A DNA stretch of 32,920 nucleotides, from the NCBI GenBank assembly GCA_024686085.1, contig JAIBDT010000035.1:1-32920 (forward strand). The letters are read 5' to 3'. Source of the DNA: Loktanella sp. (lineage in GTDB: Bacteria > Pseudomonadota > Alphaproteobacteria > Rhodobacterales > Rhodobacteraceae). The translations under genes were made by a program, and so were the position numbers. The notes under the pieces are model-generated. The model saw only the letters and a list, made by a program, of their open reading frames with translations, made no database searches and was not told the DNA's origin. Positions 22,899 through 30,937 of this stretch are shown here, one piece after another. The first letter of the stretch is position 1. Each line of letters begins with the position of its first letter.

Positions 22899-23885
22899 AT
22901 GAAAACGACAATGATGGCGGCAGCACTTGCCGCAGGCTTTGGTGGTATGGCGCAAGCCGACGCCAATGATGTGAAGCTGCAGTTGCAGTGGGTCACTCAA
23001 GCCCAATTTGCGGGCTACTATGTGGCGCTGGACGAAGGGTTCTATGACGAAGAGGGTTTAAATGTAACGATCTTGCCTGGTGGTCCTGATATCGCTCCGC
23101 CGCAGGTTTTGGCGGGTGGCGGCGCAGATGTGATGCTGAACTGGATGCCGTCTGCGCTGGCCGCCCGTGAAAAGGGTCTACCAGTTGTGAATATCGCCCA
23201 GCCGTTCAAGTCATCAGGTCTGATGCTGACTTGCTGGAAGGACACGGGCATTACGTCTGTTGAGGACTTCAAAGGCAAGACTATCGGTGTTTGGTTCTTC
23301 GGCAACGAGTATCCGTTCCTGTCTTGGATGTCCCAAGCGGGGATTTCGACCGATGGCGGCGAAGATGGCGTCACGGTTCTGAAGCAAGGCTTTAATGTAG
23401 ACCCATTATTGCAGCGCCAAGCCGATTGCATTTCGACGATGACATATAACGAATATGGTCAAGTCCTTGACGCAGGTATTCCAGCCGACGAATTGGTTAC
23501 GTTTAAATACGAAGAGCAGGGCGTTGCCACGTTGGAGGACGGGATTTATGCGCTAGAGCAAAACCTCGAAGACCCAGAGTTCGTTGATAAAATGGTTCGT
23601 TTCGTGCGTGCCTCGATGAAGGGCTGGAAATGGGCCGAGGAAAATCCTGAAGCTGCTGCGATGATCGTTCTTGATAACGATGAGACTGGCGCACAAACCG
23701 AAGCCGCGCAAATCCGCATGATGGGTGAAGTCGCTAAACTGACCGCTGGATCGAACGGTGCGTTGGATGAAGCGGATTACCAGCGTACGGTTGATACCTT
23801 GCTTGCGGGTGGGTCGGATCCTGTGATCTCGGCTGCACCAACGGGCGCTTGGACATCCGTGATTACTGATGCCGCATTAAAGTAA
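22899..23885 (+). CDS. ABC transporter substrate-binding protein, NMT1/THI5-like
   Basis: A 328-residue periplasmic protein. CTTGGAGGTCAAT precedes the ATG. The signal peptide is MKTTMMAAALAAGFGGMAQA, with cleavage near residue 20-22. The mature part starts VKLQLQWVTQAQFAGYYVALDEGFY, the hallmark of the NMT1/THI5-like family (ThiY, RibY and relatives), followed by DVMLNWMPSALAAREKG and DFKGKTIGVWFFGNE. Family members bind aromatic heterocycles such as thiamine pyrimidine precursors or flavins, or hydroxymethylpyrimidine analogues. Position in the RutR operon suggests uracil, thymine or a related ring as the ligand. It is the last gene before a strong terminator. Confidence 0.92.
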   Translation: MKTTMMAAALAAGFGGMAQADANDVKLQLQWVTQAQFAGYYVALDEGFYDEEGLNVTILPGGPDIAPPQVLAGGGADVMLNWMPSALAAREKGLPVVNIAQPFKSSGLMLTCWKDTGITSVEDFKGKTIGVWFFGNEYPFLSWMSQAGISTDGGEDGVTVLKQGFNVDPLLQRQADCISTMTYNEYGQVLDAGIPADELVTFKYEEQGVATLEDGIYALEQNLEDPEFVDKMVRFVRASMKGWKWAEENPEAAAMIVLDNDETGAQTEAAQIRMMGEVAKLTAGSNGALDEADYQRTVDTLLAGGSDPVISAAPTGAWTSVITDAALK

Positions 23886-23886
23886 G

Positions 23887-23904
23887 CTGTCTTTCCGAAG
23901 ACAG
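23887..23904 (+). repeat. Short hairpin just after the binding-protein stop
   Basis: CTGTCT (23887-23892) pairs with AGACAG (23899-23904) around a 6-base loop, starting right after the stop codon and directly before the main terminator. It may protect the message 3' end. Confidence 0.45.
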
Positions 23905-23905
23905 A

Positions 23906-23937
23906 GGCGCGCGGTGTCAACATCGCGCGCCCTTTTT
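23906..23937 (+). terminator. Intrinsic terminator of the pyrimidine operon
   Basis: GGCGCGCGGTG (23906-23916) pairs with CATCGCGCGCC (23921-23931), 11 pairs with one G-U, around a four-base loop. It is followed by C and TTTTT at 23933-23937. Strong stem and U run; it separates the transporter from the hyuA-like gene. Confidence 0.93.
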
Positions 23938-24005
23938 GTCGCATTTGGGATGGTAACGGCCCTTCCATAGTGATTGTTTAGCCGAAACTGAAAACGAGGT
24001 TTCGC

Positions 24006-26012
24006 ATGGCATTTCTATTGGGTGTTGATACGGGCGGTACATATACTGATGCGGTGGTTTTGGATGAAGCAACCGATCAGGTATTGGCAAGTGCCAAGTC
24101 CCTGACGACAAGACCTGATCTTGCGCTGGGCGTGGGCCGTGCGATTGACGCCGCATTGGCAGAGGCCGCCATTAACCCTGCCCAGGTGGCGATGGTGTCA
24201 CTGTCTACGACTTTGGCCACGAACGCGTTGGTTGAAGGCCAAGGCGGCAAAATCGCACTGGTCTTTATCGGCTTTGATCCTGCCGAGTTAGGTCGCGCCG
24301 GCCTGACAGATGCCTTGCGCGGTGATCCTGTGATCTCGCTTGCAGGTGGACACAGTCATGCGGGTGGCGAGGTCGCGCCGCTGGACCTAGAGGCGCTGAC
24401 TCAAGCCGTTCAGGGTTTGGATGCTGGGATCACGGGGTATGCCGTCGCAGGTAGTTTTGCCACGCGTAACTCGGCGCATGAGGTGGCTGCGCGTGATCTG
24501 ATCCGCGACATAACGGGTAAACCTGTCACCTGTTCGCACGAATTGTCGTCCGCCTTGGGCGGTCCAAAACGCGCTTTGACCGCTGTGTTGAATGCCAGAC
24601 TGATCGGGATGATTGATGGTCTCATCAGTGCCTGTGAAGGTCATTTGGAAAAAGTTGGTATTGATGCGCGCCTGATGGTTGTGCGGGGCGATGGTGCTTT
24701 GGTGTCGTCCACAGTTGCCCGCGAAAAGCCGATTGAGACCATTCTTAGCGGCCCTGCTGCGTCGATCGCCGGTGCGTCTTGGCTGACGGGCGAGCAAGAT
24801 GCGCTGGTTTCTGACATTGGCGGTACGACCACAGATGTGTGTCTATTGCAGGGTGGAAAGCCGAAAATTGATCCGCAGGGCGCACGCGTGGGCCCGTACC
24901 GCACGATGGTCGAGGCCGTTGCGATGCGCACGACGGGTCTTGGCGGTGATAGCGAAGTGCATGTGCTTGATGGTCTAGGTGGCGGGCTGCAACTGGGCCC
25001 GCGTCGGTTGATGCCAATTGCGCTATTGGGCCGCGATCATCCCGAACTTGTTCATCGCGAATTGGATCGCGGTTTGGCCTTAGATGTGCCTGCCAGTGAC
25101 AGGATGCAATTTGCGGTTCCCATGTGGCGCGAAATGCCCGAAGGACTGGACCCGCGTGAGACAGCGGTTGCTGCCCGATTAGCTGACGGGCCGCAGCGCG
25201 TTGGTTATGCTGTGACCAGTCGCATGGAAAGCCCCGCACTAGCGCGCCTCGTGACCCGCGGTATGGTGATGATCGCAGGCGTAACACCATCGGATGCAAG
25301 TCACGTTTTGGGGCGCGTGGACGCATGGGATGCAGAGGCATCGCAAAAAGCGCTGACACTTTTCGCCCGGAGACGATCAGGCAGCGGGGATCGTTTGGCG
25401 CCTGATGCAGAGACGATGTCGCAGCGCATAATTGATCAATTGACGCACCAGACCGTTGACTGTCTGCTTCAGGCCGCTTTCGCTGAGGACGATAAAGAAT
25501 GGCCCAATAGCGCGGAAAGCTTGGCGCGACATCCGCTGGCTATGGCGGGCTTGGACCAACATCGCGGCGTTGTGCAGGTCGATCTGCGTTTAGGTGTGCC
25601 AGTGATCGGACTAGGCGCCTCTGCGGCTGCTTATTATGGTGCGGTGGGCGAGCGATTGAATACGCGCATGGTTTTGCCCGCACACGGTGGTGTCGCGAAT
25701 GCGATCGGCGCAGTGGTGGGACAAGTTGCGATGCATGCGACAGGCACGGTTACCAGCCCTGGTGCGGGGACATTTGCCGTGCATTTACCAGACGGAGTGC
25801 AGCGGTTTAATCAATCCGCCGACGCTTTGGATGTGCTAGAGGCGGCGCTGAAGGTGGAAGCAGAGGTTATGGTCCGCGCAGCAGGTGTCGAAGAGATCAG
25901 GTACACGACCATTCGGGACGTCAAAGAGGTCGAGATCGAAGGACAATCCATGTTCATCGAGGCTCAAGTGAAAGTGACGGCGCACGGACGCCCTCGGATC
26001 GCGGTGGGCTAG
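24006..26012 (+). CDS. Hydantoinase/oxoprolinase family protein, HyuA type
   Basis: A 668-residue protein. The N-terminal phosphate loop is LGVDTGGTYTDAVV at 5-18, a second, DIGGTTTDVCLL, lies in the middle, and STTLATNALVEGQGG follows the first as usual in this actin-like ATPase fold. The family cleaves cyclic amides such as N-methylhydantoin or 5-oxoproline using ATP, often with a HyuB partner. No HyuB-like gene is in the window, and the length is at the short end for HyuA. It follows the pyrimidine operon terminator but is transcribed in the same direction from its own region. A weak 6-bp stem (23983-23988 with 23999-24004) encloses its probable ribosome site ACGAGG. A substrate related to cyclic ureides is plausible but unproven. 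Confidence 0.87.
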   Translation: MAFLLGVDTGGTYTDAVVLDEATDQVLASAKSLTTRPDLALGVGRAIDAALAEAAINPAQVAMVSLSTTLATNALVEGQGGKIALVFIGFDPAELGRAGLTDALRGDPVISLAGGHSHAGGEVAPLDLEALTQAVQGLDAGITGYAVAGSFATRNSAHEVAARDLIRDITGKPVTCSHELSSALGGPKRALTAVLNARLIGMIDGLISACEGHLEKVGIDARLMVVRGDGALVSSTVAREKPIETILSGPAASIAGASWLTGEQDALVSDIGGTTTDVCLLQGGKPKIDPQGARVGPYRTMVEAVAMRTTGLGGDSEVHVLDGLGGGLQLGPRRLMPIALLGRDHPELVHRELDRGLALDVPASDRMQFAVPMWREMPEGLDPRETAVAARLADGPQRVGYAVTSRMESPALARLVTRGMVMIAGVTPSDASHVLGRVDAWDAEASQKALTLFARRRSGSGDRLAPDAETMSQRIIDQLTHQTVDCLLQAAFAEDDKEWPNSAESLARHPLAMAGLDQHRGVVQVDLRLGVPVIGLGASAAAYYGAVGERLNTRMVLPAHGGVANAIGAVVGQVAMHATGTVTSPGAGTFAVHLPDGVQRFNQSADALDVLEAALKVEAEVMVRAAGVEEIRYTTIRDVKEVEIEGQSMFIEAQVKVTAHGRPRIAVG

Positions 26013-26111
26013 GTTTCAATTTTCTGATGCTTTCTCACAATCTTGTGGGGGTGATTGCGTGGCAGGTGTAGTTCGGTCAAAACCAACCGAGATGAAATAG
26101 AGTGCCTTGAA

Positions 26112-26720
26112 ATGTTGGACAGCTACGCCCGCCGCTTGATTGATCCGCCGATGAACGCGGCGGGCAGGTTAATTGCGGCGCGTGGATACTCGGCGGATCA
26201 TGTAACCTTAGTTGGCCTTGGTTTGGGTCTGTTTTCTGCGGCTTTAATAGCAGTAGGGTTGCCTGTTTTGGCGCTGATCCCATTGTTGGCTGGCCGTATC
26301 GCAGACGGGCTGGATGGGGCGGTCGCTCGCGCGTCGCGAAAGACGGACTTTGGCGGCTATTTAGATATCACTGCCGATTTTTTATTCTATGGTGCCATAC
26401 CGTTGGCGTTTGTCCTGTTAGACCCAACCACTAACGGACCTGCGGGGGCGTTTCTTTTGGTATCGTTCTATTTCAATGGTGCAAGCTTTCTTGGCTTTGC
26501 GATCTTGGCCGAAAAATACGGCAAGTCGACAACCGCGCAGGGACAAAAGTCGCTATATTATTCCAACGGCATCCTTGAAGGCACCGAGACGATCGTGTTC
26601 TTCGTGCTGATTTGCCTGTTCTCACAACAATTTGCGCTGATGGCGTGGATTTTCGGGGCATTATGCTTTGCGACGGCAACGTTGCGCATCTATGCCGCTT
26701 CTCAGACCTTCACCGACTAA
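26112..26720 (+). CDS. CDP-alcohol phosphatidyltransferase family protein, YnjF-like
   Basis: A 202-residue inner-membrane enzyme. The family signature D-x2-D-G-x2-A-R-x8-G-x3-D-x3-D is complete in DGLDGAVARASRKTDFGGYLDITAD. About six hydrophobic helices surround it. Such enzymes transfer a phosphatidyl group from CDP-diacylglycerol, or a phospho-alcohol, to an acceptor. I chose the ATG at 26112, as the protein then begins MLDSYARRLIDPPM, a normal N-terminus for the family; the in-frame start at 26055 adds an unlikely polar tail, and no strong ribosome site marks either. It lies 12 bases before a ynjBCD-type transporter. In E. coli ynjF is also linked to ynjBCD, which supports the YnjF-like label. 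The real substrate is unknown. Confidence 0.9.
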   Translation: MLDSYARRLIDPPMNAAGRLIAARGYSADHVTLVGLGLGLFSAALIAVGLPVLALIPLLAGRIADGLDGAVARASRKTDFGGYLDITADFLFYGAIPLAFVLLDPTTNGPAGAFLLVSFYFNGASFLGFAILAEKYGKSTTAQGQKSLYYSNGILEGTETIVFFVLICLFSQQFALMAWIFGALCFATATLRIYAASQTFTD

Positions 26721-26732
26721 AGGACCACACAT

Positions 26733-27932
26733 ATGAAACATCTCGCGATCCTTGCTGCTTTGATTGCACCAATCGCAGTCTTGGCCGACCCTAGCCCTGC
26801 TGACTGGGATGCTGTCAAAGCCGAAGCGAACGGTCAGACTGTGTACTGGAATGCTTGGGGTGGTTCGACCACAACCAACGATTTTATTGCGTGGGTCGGT
26901 GAACGTGTGGCCGAAGACCACGACGTTACGTTGGAACATGTGAAACTGACCGATACCGCCGATGCTGTGACCCGCGTTTTATCAGAAAAGCAGGCAGGCG
27001 AGAACGACGATGGCGCGATCGATATGATCTGGATTAACGGTGCCAACTTTAGCGCGATGAAGGATGCCGATTTGCTGTTTGGTCCCTACGCCGAACAACT
27101 GCCCAACTGGGCCGTTGTAGATGTTGCGGGAAAAACGGTTCAATCTGATTTTACCGTTCCAACTGACGGTTTTGAAAGCCCATGGGCAATGGCGCAGGTA
27201 GTCTTTATTCACGATACCGCTGATTTGGCTGATGCCTTGCCTGATATGGCCGCGATTTTAGACTGGTCTACTGCCAACCCTGGTCGGTTTACCTACCCGC
27301 AGCCGCCTGATTTTTTGGGCACGACGTTTCTGAAGCAAGCCTTGGTGGACTTGCTGGATGATCCGTCTGTTTTGACAGCAGCCGCAACGGACGAGACCTA
27401 CGCAGATGTGACAGGGCCACTGTGGGCCTTTCTGGATGATTTGACCCCGACGCTTTGGCGGTCTGGGCGTGCATATCCTGCAACTGGTCCTGCGCAGCTA
27501 CAGTTGATTGCCGACGGTGAAGTTGATCTTGCCATCTCCTTCAGCCCTGGTGAGGCCACGGCTGCGATTGCGAATGACCAACTGCCTGACACTGTGCGAA
27601 CTTTTGTTCTGGACGGCGGCACAATCGGCAACGCGTCATTTGTTGCGATCCCTTACAATTCAGGGTCAAAGGCGGGCGCTATGGTTGTGGCAAACTTCCT
27701 GATGTCTCCAGAGGCTCAGGCCCGTGCGCAAGACCCGAACATCTTGGGATATGGCACGGTCTTGGACATGAATGCGATTTCTGCGGATGAACGCGCCGCT
27801 TTTGATGCGCTTGAGCTGGGGATCGCGACCCTAACGCCCGCGCAACTTGGATCGGTTCAGGCCGAGCCCCACCCGACCTGGATGACCCGTATCGCAGATG
27901 ACTGGATGGACCGTTACGGTGTCGCGCAGTAA
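26733..27932 (+). CDS. ynjB: ABC transporter substrate-binding protein, YnjB-like
   Basis: A 399-residue periplasmic protein. The signal peptide is MKHLAILAALIAPIAVLA, with cleavage after ALA near residue 18. The mature part has TVYWNAWGGSTTTNDFIAWVG, an opening typical of the YnjB branch of the iron/thiamine/putrescine-type binding proteins, then DMIWINGANFSAMK and FTYPQPPDFLGTTFLKQAL. The following fused double permease and small ATPase are exactly the YnjC and YnjD partners. The ligand of YnjBCD has not been established, to my knowledge. AAAGGACC precedes the ATG. The gene ends 30 bases before ynjC, with a terminator-like hairpin in between. Confidence 0.88.
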   Translation: MKHLAILAALIAPIAVLADPSPADWDAVKAEANGQTVYWNAWGGSTTTNDFIAWVGERVAEDHDVTLEHVKLTDTADAVTRVLSEKQAGENDDGAIDMIWINGANFSAMKDADLLFGPYAEQLPNWAVVDVAGKTVQSDFTVPTDGFESPWAMAQVVFIHDTADLADALPDMAAILDWSTANPGRFTYPQPPDFLGTTFLKQALVDLLDDPSVLTAAATDETYADVTGPLWAFLDDLTPTLWRSGRAYPATGPAQLQLIADGEVDLAISFSPGEATAAIANDQLPDTVRTFVLDGGTIGNASFVAIPYNSGSKAGAMVVANFLMSPEAQARAQDPNILGYGTVLDMNAISADERAAFDALELGIATLTPAQLGSVQAEPHPTWMTRIADDWMDRYGVAQ

Positions 27933-27950
27933 CGTAAAACAGACCCTAAT

Positions 27951-27982
27951 AAAGCGCCGCGCATGAAAACGCGGCGCTTTTT
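27951..27982 (+). terminator. Terminator-like hairpin containing the ynjC start codon
   Basis: AAAGCGCCGCG (27951-27961) pairs perfectly with CGCGGCGCTTT (27970-27980). The 8-base loop 27962-27969 contains the ATG at 27963-27965. The T run 27978-27982 completes an intrinsic-terminator shape. The hairpin lies 19 bases after the ynjB stop. It could cut transcription between binding protein and permease, and also hide the start codon. Confidence 0.75.
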
Positions 27983-29657
27983 GCCTGTCTTACCGGCGGT
28001 GACTTTGCTTGCAATGCTCGGGCCAATTTTGGCGGGCTTGTATGGCACCGTTTTACCAGCATTTGGGCATCTGCCGGCAGGTGGATTATTCGGTCCCTCT
28101 ATCACGCCGTTTGCCAATCTTTTTGACTGGGCAGGTTTGCCGCGTGCAGCGCTATTATCTGTCTCTACCGGACTAGTTGCGACCATCATATCGTTGCTGA
28201 TTGCCACGATGTTGACGGCAGGCTGGTCGGGCACGCGTCCGTTCCGCGTCTTGGAAAGATTGTTGTCGCCACTGCTGTCGGTCCCCCATGCAGCGGCGGC
28301 TTTTGGTTTGGCATTCTTGATTGCACCTTCGGGGTGGATCGCCCGAATTTTATCGCCAAGCTTTACAGGCTGGGACCGCCCGCCAGATGTGCTGATCCTA
28401 CAAGACCCATATGGTTTGGCACTGACCGCTGGGTTGATTGTGAAGGAGGTTCCGTTTTTGTTGCTCATCACTTTGTCCGCGCTAGGGCAAGCTGATGCGC
28501 ATAGAAGCGTTACTGTGGCACAAGCACTGGGATATGGCCGCGTTTCGGGGTGGCTAAAGACCGTTTTCCCGCGTGTTTATACGCAGATAAGACTGCCCGT
28601 TTATGTCGTGTTGGCCTATGCGATGTCGGTGGTTGATATGGCGGTGATATTGGGGCCAAGCACGCCGCCAACTTTATCAGTCCAGATCGTTAAGCTTATG
28701 TCTGATCCTGACATTGCGATGCGCCTTGAAGGCGCCGCAGCGGCGTTACTACAGCTGGCTCTTGTTGTTGGTGCATTGCTGTTTTGGCGGTTGGGCGAAT
28801 TGTTGGTCGCAAAACTGGGGATGGTATGGATCGCCTCTGGGTCGCGTGGCAAAGTCGATGTGCTTGTTGGCACAGCTGCCCTAGGCGCAGGCACCGTTTG
28901 CGCCTTAAGTGTTTTGCTTGGTTTAGCGGTGCTTGCGATTTGGTCTTTTGCCGGATTTTGGGGCTTTCCAGATGCTTTGCCTGATCAATTGTCTTTCAAG
29001 AATTGGGACCGTCATGCTGCGGGCACATTGGCGGCACTTTTGGAAACTGCGGTCATAGCCAGTATAGCAACCTTTACTGCACTCATCCTGACAATTGGTA
29101 GCCTAGAGGCTGAATACCGGCATGGCTTGCGGATGTCATCACGCGCGCTTTGGTTGCTCTATTTGCCTTTGTTAGTGCCACAAACAGCGTTTTTGCCAGG
29201 GCTTCAGACCTTCATGCTGAATGTCGGCATCGATGTCGGCCGGATTCCAGTGATCTTGGCGCATTTGATTTTCGTTTTGCCCTATGTGTTTTTGTCGCTG
29301 TCGGATCCGTTCCGCGCGTGGGATGCTCGCATGGGCACAATCGCAGCTGCATTGGGTGCTAGTCCAGACCGTGTGTTATGGCAGGTCCGCTTGCCAATGT
29401 TGCTGCGTCCGGTTTTGACAGCTATTGCGCTGGGCATTGCCGTATCCGTGGGGCAGTATTTGCCGACCTTGCTGATCGGTGGTGGCCGAGTTGCGACACT
29501 GACGACCGAGGCTGTGGCGCTTGCTTCTGGCGGCGATCGGCGTGCGATAGGGGTATATGGGTTGATGCAGACTGCCGCTGCCTTGCTGCCGTTTACGCTG
29601 GCCTTGGCGCTGCCCGCGATTATTTGGAGAAACAGAAGGGGGTTGCGGCATGGATAA
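27963..29657 (+). CDS. ynjC: ABC transporter permease with two fused permease domains, YnjC-like
   Basis: A 564-residue inner-membrane protein with two homologous halves, each of about six helices, as in YnjC and FbpB/ThiP-type permeases. Two coupling loops are seen: AQALGYGRVSGWLKTVFPRVYTQIRLP in the first half and AAALGASPDRVLWQVRLPMLLRPVL in the second. A single polypeptide therefore forms the whole membrane channel. The assigned ATG has no ribosome site and lies in a hairpin loop; TTG 27981 or GTG 27999 are in-frame alternatives that would still keep most of the first helix. The 3' end overlaps the ATPase start by 8 bases. It would move the ligand delivered by the YnjB-like protein. Confidence 0.88.
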   Translation: MKTRRFLPVLPAVTLLAMLGPILAGLYGTVLPAFGHLPAGGLFGPSITPFANLFDWAGLPRAALLSVSTGLVATIISLLIATMLTAGWSGTRPFRVLERLLSPLLSVPHAAAAFGLAFLIAPSGWIARILSPSFTGWDRPPDVLILQDPYGLALTAGLIVKEVPFLLLITLSALGQADAHRSVTVAQALGYGRVSGWLKTVFPRVYTQIRLPVYVVLAYAMSVVDMAVILGPSTPPTLSVQIVKLMSDPDIAMRLEGAAAALLQLALVVGALLFWRLGELLVAKLGMVWIASGSRGKVDVLVGTAALGAGTVCALSVLLGLAVLAIWSFAGFWGFPDALPDQLSFKNWDRHAAGTLAALLETAVIASIATFTALILTIGSLEAEYRHGLRMSSRALWLLYLPLLVPQTAFLPGLQTFMLNVGIDVGRIPVILAHLIFVLPYVFLSLSDPFRAWDARMGTIAAALGASPDRVLWQVRLPMLLRPVLTAIALGIAVSVGQYLPTLLIGGGRVATLTTEAVALASGGDRRAIGVYGLMQTAAALLPFTLALALPAIIWRNRRGLRHG

Positions 29658-30288
29658 GGGCTTGGAATTACGCGACGTTGTCATCAGCAAAGGCGGAAAG
29701 CCGATGGTGTCACTGTCACGCAGTATTGCTTCTGGTGAAGTGCTAACAATCATGGGGCCATCGGGCGTCGGCAAGTCGACGCTTTTGGCATTTGTCACAG
29801 GAACCCTCGCGCCAGAATTCATAGTAAGCGGGACGATTTTTCTAGATGGGGCCGATATCACGGATGCGCCGCCACATCGACGCCGGGTCGGGATTTTGTT
29901 TCAAGATGATTTGTTGTTCCCGCATATGTCTGTGGGCCAGAACCTGCTGTTTGGGTTGCGTGAGGACGGGAACGCAACGCAGCGTAAAGCAATGGTAAAT
30001 GATGCGTTGGAAGAGGTCGGGCTAAAAGGCTATGCCGACCGTGATCCTGCGACTTTATCAGGTGGGCAAAAGGCTCGCGTCGCGTTGATGCGGATGCTCT
30101 TGTCAGAGCCCTGTGCTCTATTGTTGGATGAGCCGTTTTCACGTCTTGATGCCGCTTTGCGCGCTCAGGTTCGCGACCTCGTTTTCTCACGTGCCAAATC
30201 ACGTGCATTACCTGTTTTGATGGTGACACATGATGCAGAAGATGCGACAGCAGCTGGCGGCGAAATAGTGAAATTAATGCCTAGTTAG
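29650..30288 (+). CDS. ynjD: ABC transporter ATP-binding protein, YnjD-like
   Basis: A 212-residue ATPase, short for the superfamily but typical for YnjD. Walker A is GPSGVGKST at 36-44, the Q-loop Gln is at 85, the signature LSGGQ is at 136-140 and Walker B is ALLLDEP at 156-162, with the switch His in MVTHDAED. It powers the YnjB-YnjC importer from the cytoplasmic side. The ATG overlaps the ynjC end, so translation is coupled, with AGGGGG before it. The C-terminus lacks any extra regulatory domain. The gene meets idi tail-to-tail with an 8-base overlap, leaving no room for a separate terminator between them. Confidence 0.9.
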   Translation: MDKGLELRDVVISKGGKPMVSLSRSIASGEVLTIMGPSGVGKSTLLAFVTGTLAPEFIVSGTIFLDGADITDAPPHRRRVGILFQDDLLFPHMSVGQNLLFGLREDGNATQRKAMVNDALEEVGLKGYADRDPATLSGGQKARVALMRMLLSEPCALLLDEPFSRLDAALRAQVRDLVFSRAKSRALPVLMVTHDAEDATAAGGEIVKLMPS

Positions 30289-30808
30289 AGCCTAAAATCG
30301 TATTGGCATGTTCTGCCATATAAATACGCAACCAAGGCGTGAAGGGTGTTGGGTCTTTCGCGATTTCTCGCGTTAATGTTGTAGGGGTCACCCATCTGAT
30401 TGCCTGTACTTCTGTCGGATTGGGCGCAATCCTTAGGTCGTCCGGGGCAATCGCCAAATAGGCATCGACGACCTCGTGCTCGATCATCCCGCCACCGACA
30501 TCTGCGCGGTATTCTAGCTGGCCGCGATGAGTGCACTTTAGTCCCGAAATGCCTAGTTCTTCATCTAGCCGGCGCTCTGCGCATAAGGCAGGGTCCTCGT
30601 CCCAGTTGGGGTGCGTGCAGCAGGTATTGGCCCAAAGGTTGGGTGTGTGATATTTGTCTGCGGCGCGTTGCTGCAAGAGAATCCGGCCTTGGTTCATCAC
30701 AAAGATGCTGACGGCCTTATGTCTTAGCCCGCGCAGATGCGCGTCGAGCTTGTCGACAGGTTGCAGCGTGCCGTCGATCCACGCAGGTATGAGAATCGGA
30801 TTTTTCAT
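30281..30808 (-). CDS. idi: Isopentenyl-diphosphate delta-isomerase, type I
   Basis: A 175-residue Nudix-fold enzyme of normal length for bacterial type I Idi. It interconverts isopentenyl and dimethylallyl diphosphate in the cytoplasm, balancing the products of the MEP pathway. LRHKAVSIFVMN at 28-39 and NLWANTCCTHPNWDEDP at 57-73 contain the metal-binding His and the catalytic Cys (probably Cys64). The Nudix block with ERRLDEELGI follows, and GGMIEHEVVDAYLA carries the catalytic Glu. It is far from ispA and dxs in the same window, on the opposite strand, and is divergent from the thuA-like gene. The operator-like repeats in the shared upstream region could affect it as well. Confidence 0.93.
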   Translation of the reverse strand: MKNPILIPAWIDGTLQPVDKLDAHLRGLRHKAVSIFVMNQGRILLQQRAADKYHTPNLWANTCCTHPNWDEDPALCAERRLDEELGISGLKCTHRGQLEYRADVGGGMIEHEVVDAYLAIAPDDLRIAPNPTEVQAIRWVTPTTLTREIAKDPTPFTPWLRIYMAEHANTILGSN

Positions 30809-30857
30809 ATCGCTCTGATACGCTTGTTAATCAGTTTTTTGAACCACCACCCTTTCG

Positions 30858-30873
30858 CCAAAGCGCTTTGAAT
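30858..30873. promoter_or_regulatory. LacI-type operator, copy 1
   Basis: CCAAAGCGCTTTGAAT contains the perfect 12-base palindrome CAAAGCGCTTTG (30859-30870) with the central CG typical of LacI-family operators. A second copy in inverted orientation lies 53 bases further on, with 15 of 16 bases identical. Confidence 0.7.
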
Positions 30874-30880
30874 AATTTTC

Positions 30881-30894
30881 TTGATGATCATCAA
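30881..30894. repeat. Perfect 14-base palindrome between the two operators
   Basis: TTGATGATCATCAA is its own reverse complement. It lies midway between the two LacI-type sites, where a promoter would be expected. It may be a binding site for a second dimeric regulator; which one is unknown. Confidence 0.5.
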
Positions 30895-30910
30895 AATGCC
30901 TGATTTTGTA

Positions 30911-30926
30911 ATTCAAAGCGTTTTGG
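30911..30926. promoter_or_regulatory. LacI-type operator, copy 2, overlapping the thuA ribosome site region
   Basis: ATTCAAAGCGTTTTGG is the inverted counterpart of copy 1; its reverse complement differs from it at one base of 16. It ends where the ribosome site GGAGAG of the thuA-like gene begins (30925-30930), so a bound repressor would sit at the very start of the message. Confidence 0.7.
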
Positions 30927-30937
30927 AGAGTGAAAAG

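Noticed and set aside
23983..24004. A start-site-masking hairpin before the HyuA-type gene
   Set aside because: Only six A/T-rich-edged pairs with a ten-base loop; it is noted in the gene entry but too weak to call as a regulatory element.
30881..30937. Upstream start of the ThuA-like protein at 30881
   Set aside because: It overlaps the regulatory palindrome and operator; the ATG at 30938 has GGAGAG before it and begins at the conserved RAVVWGE strand.
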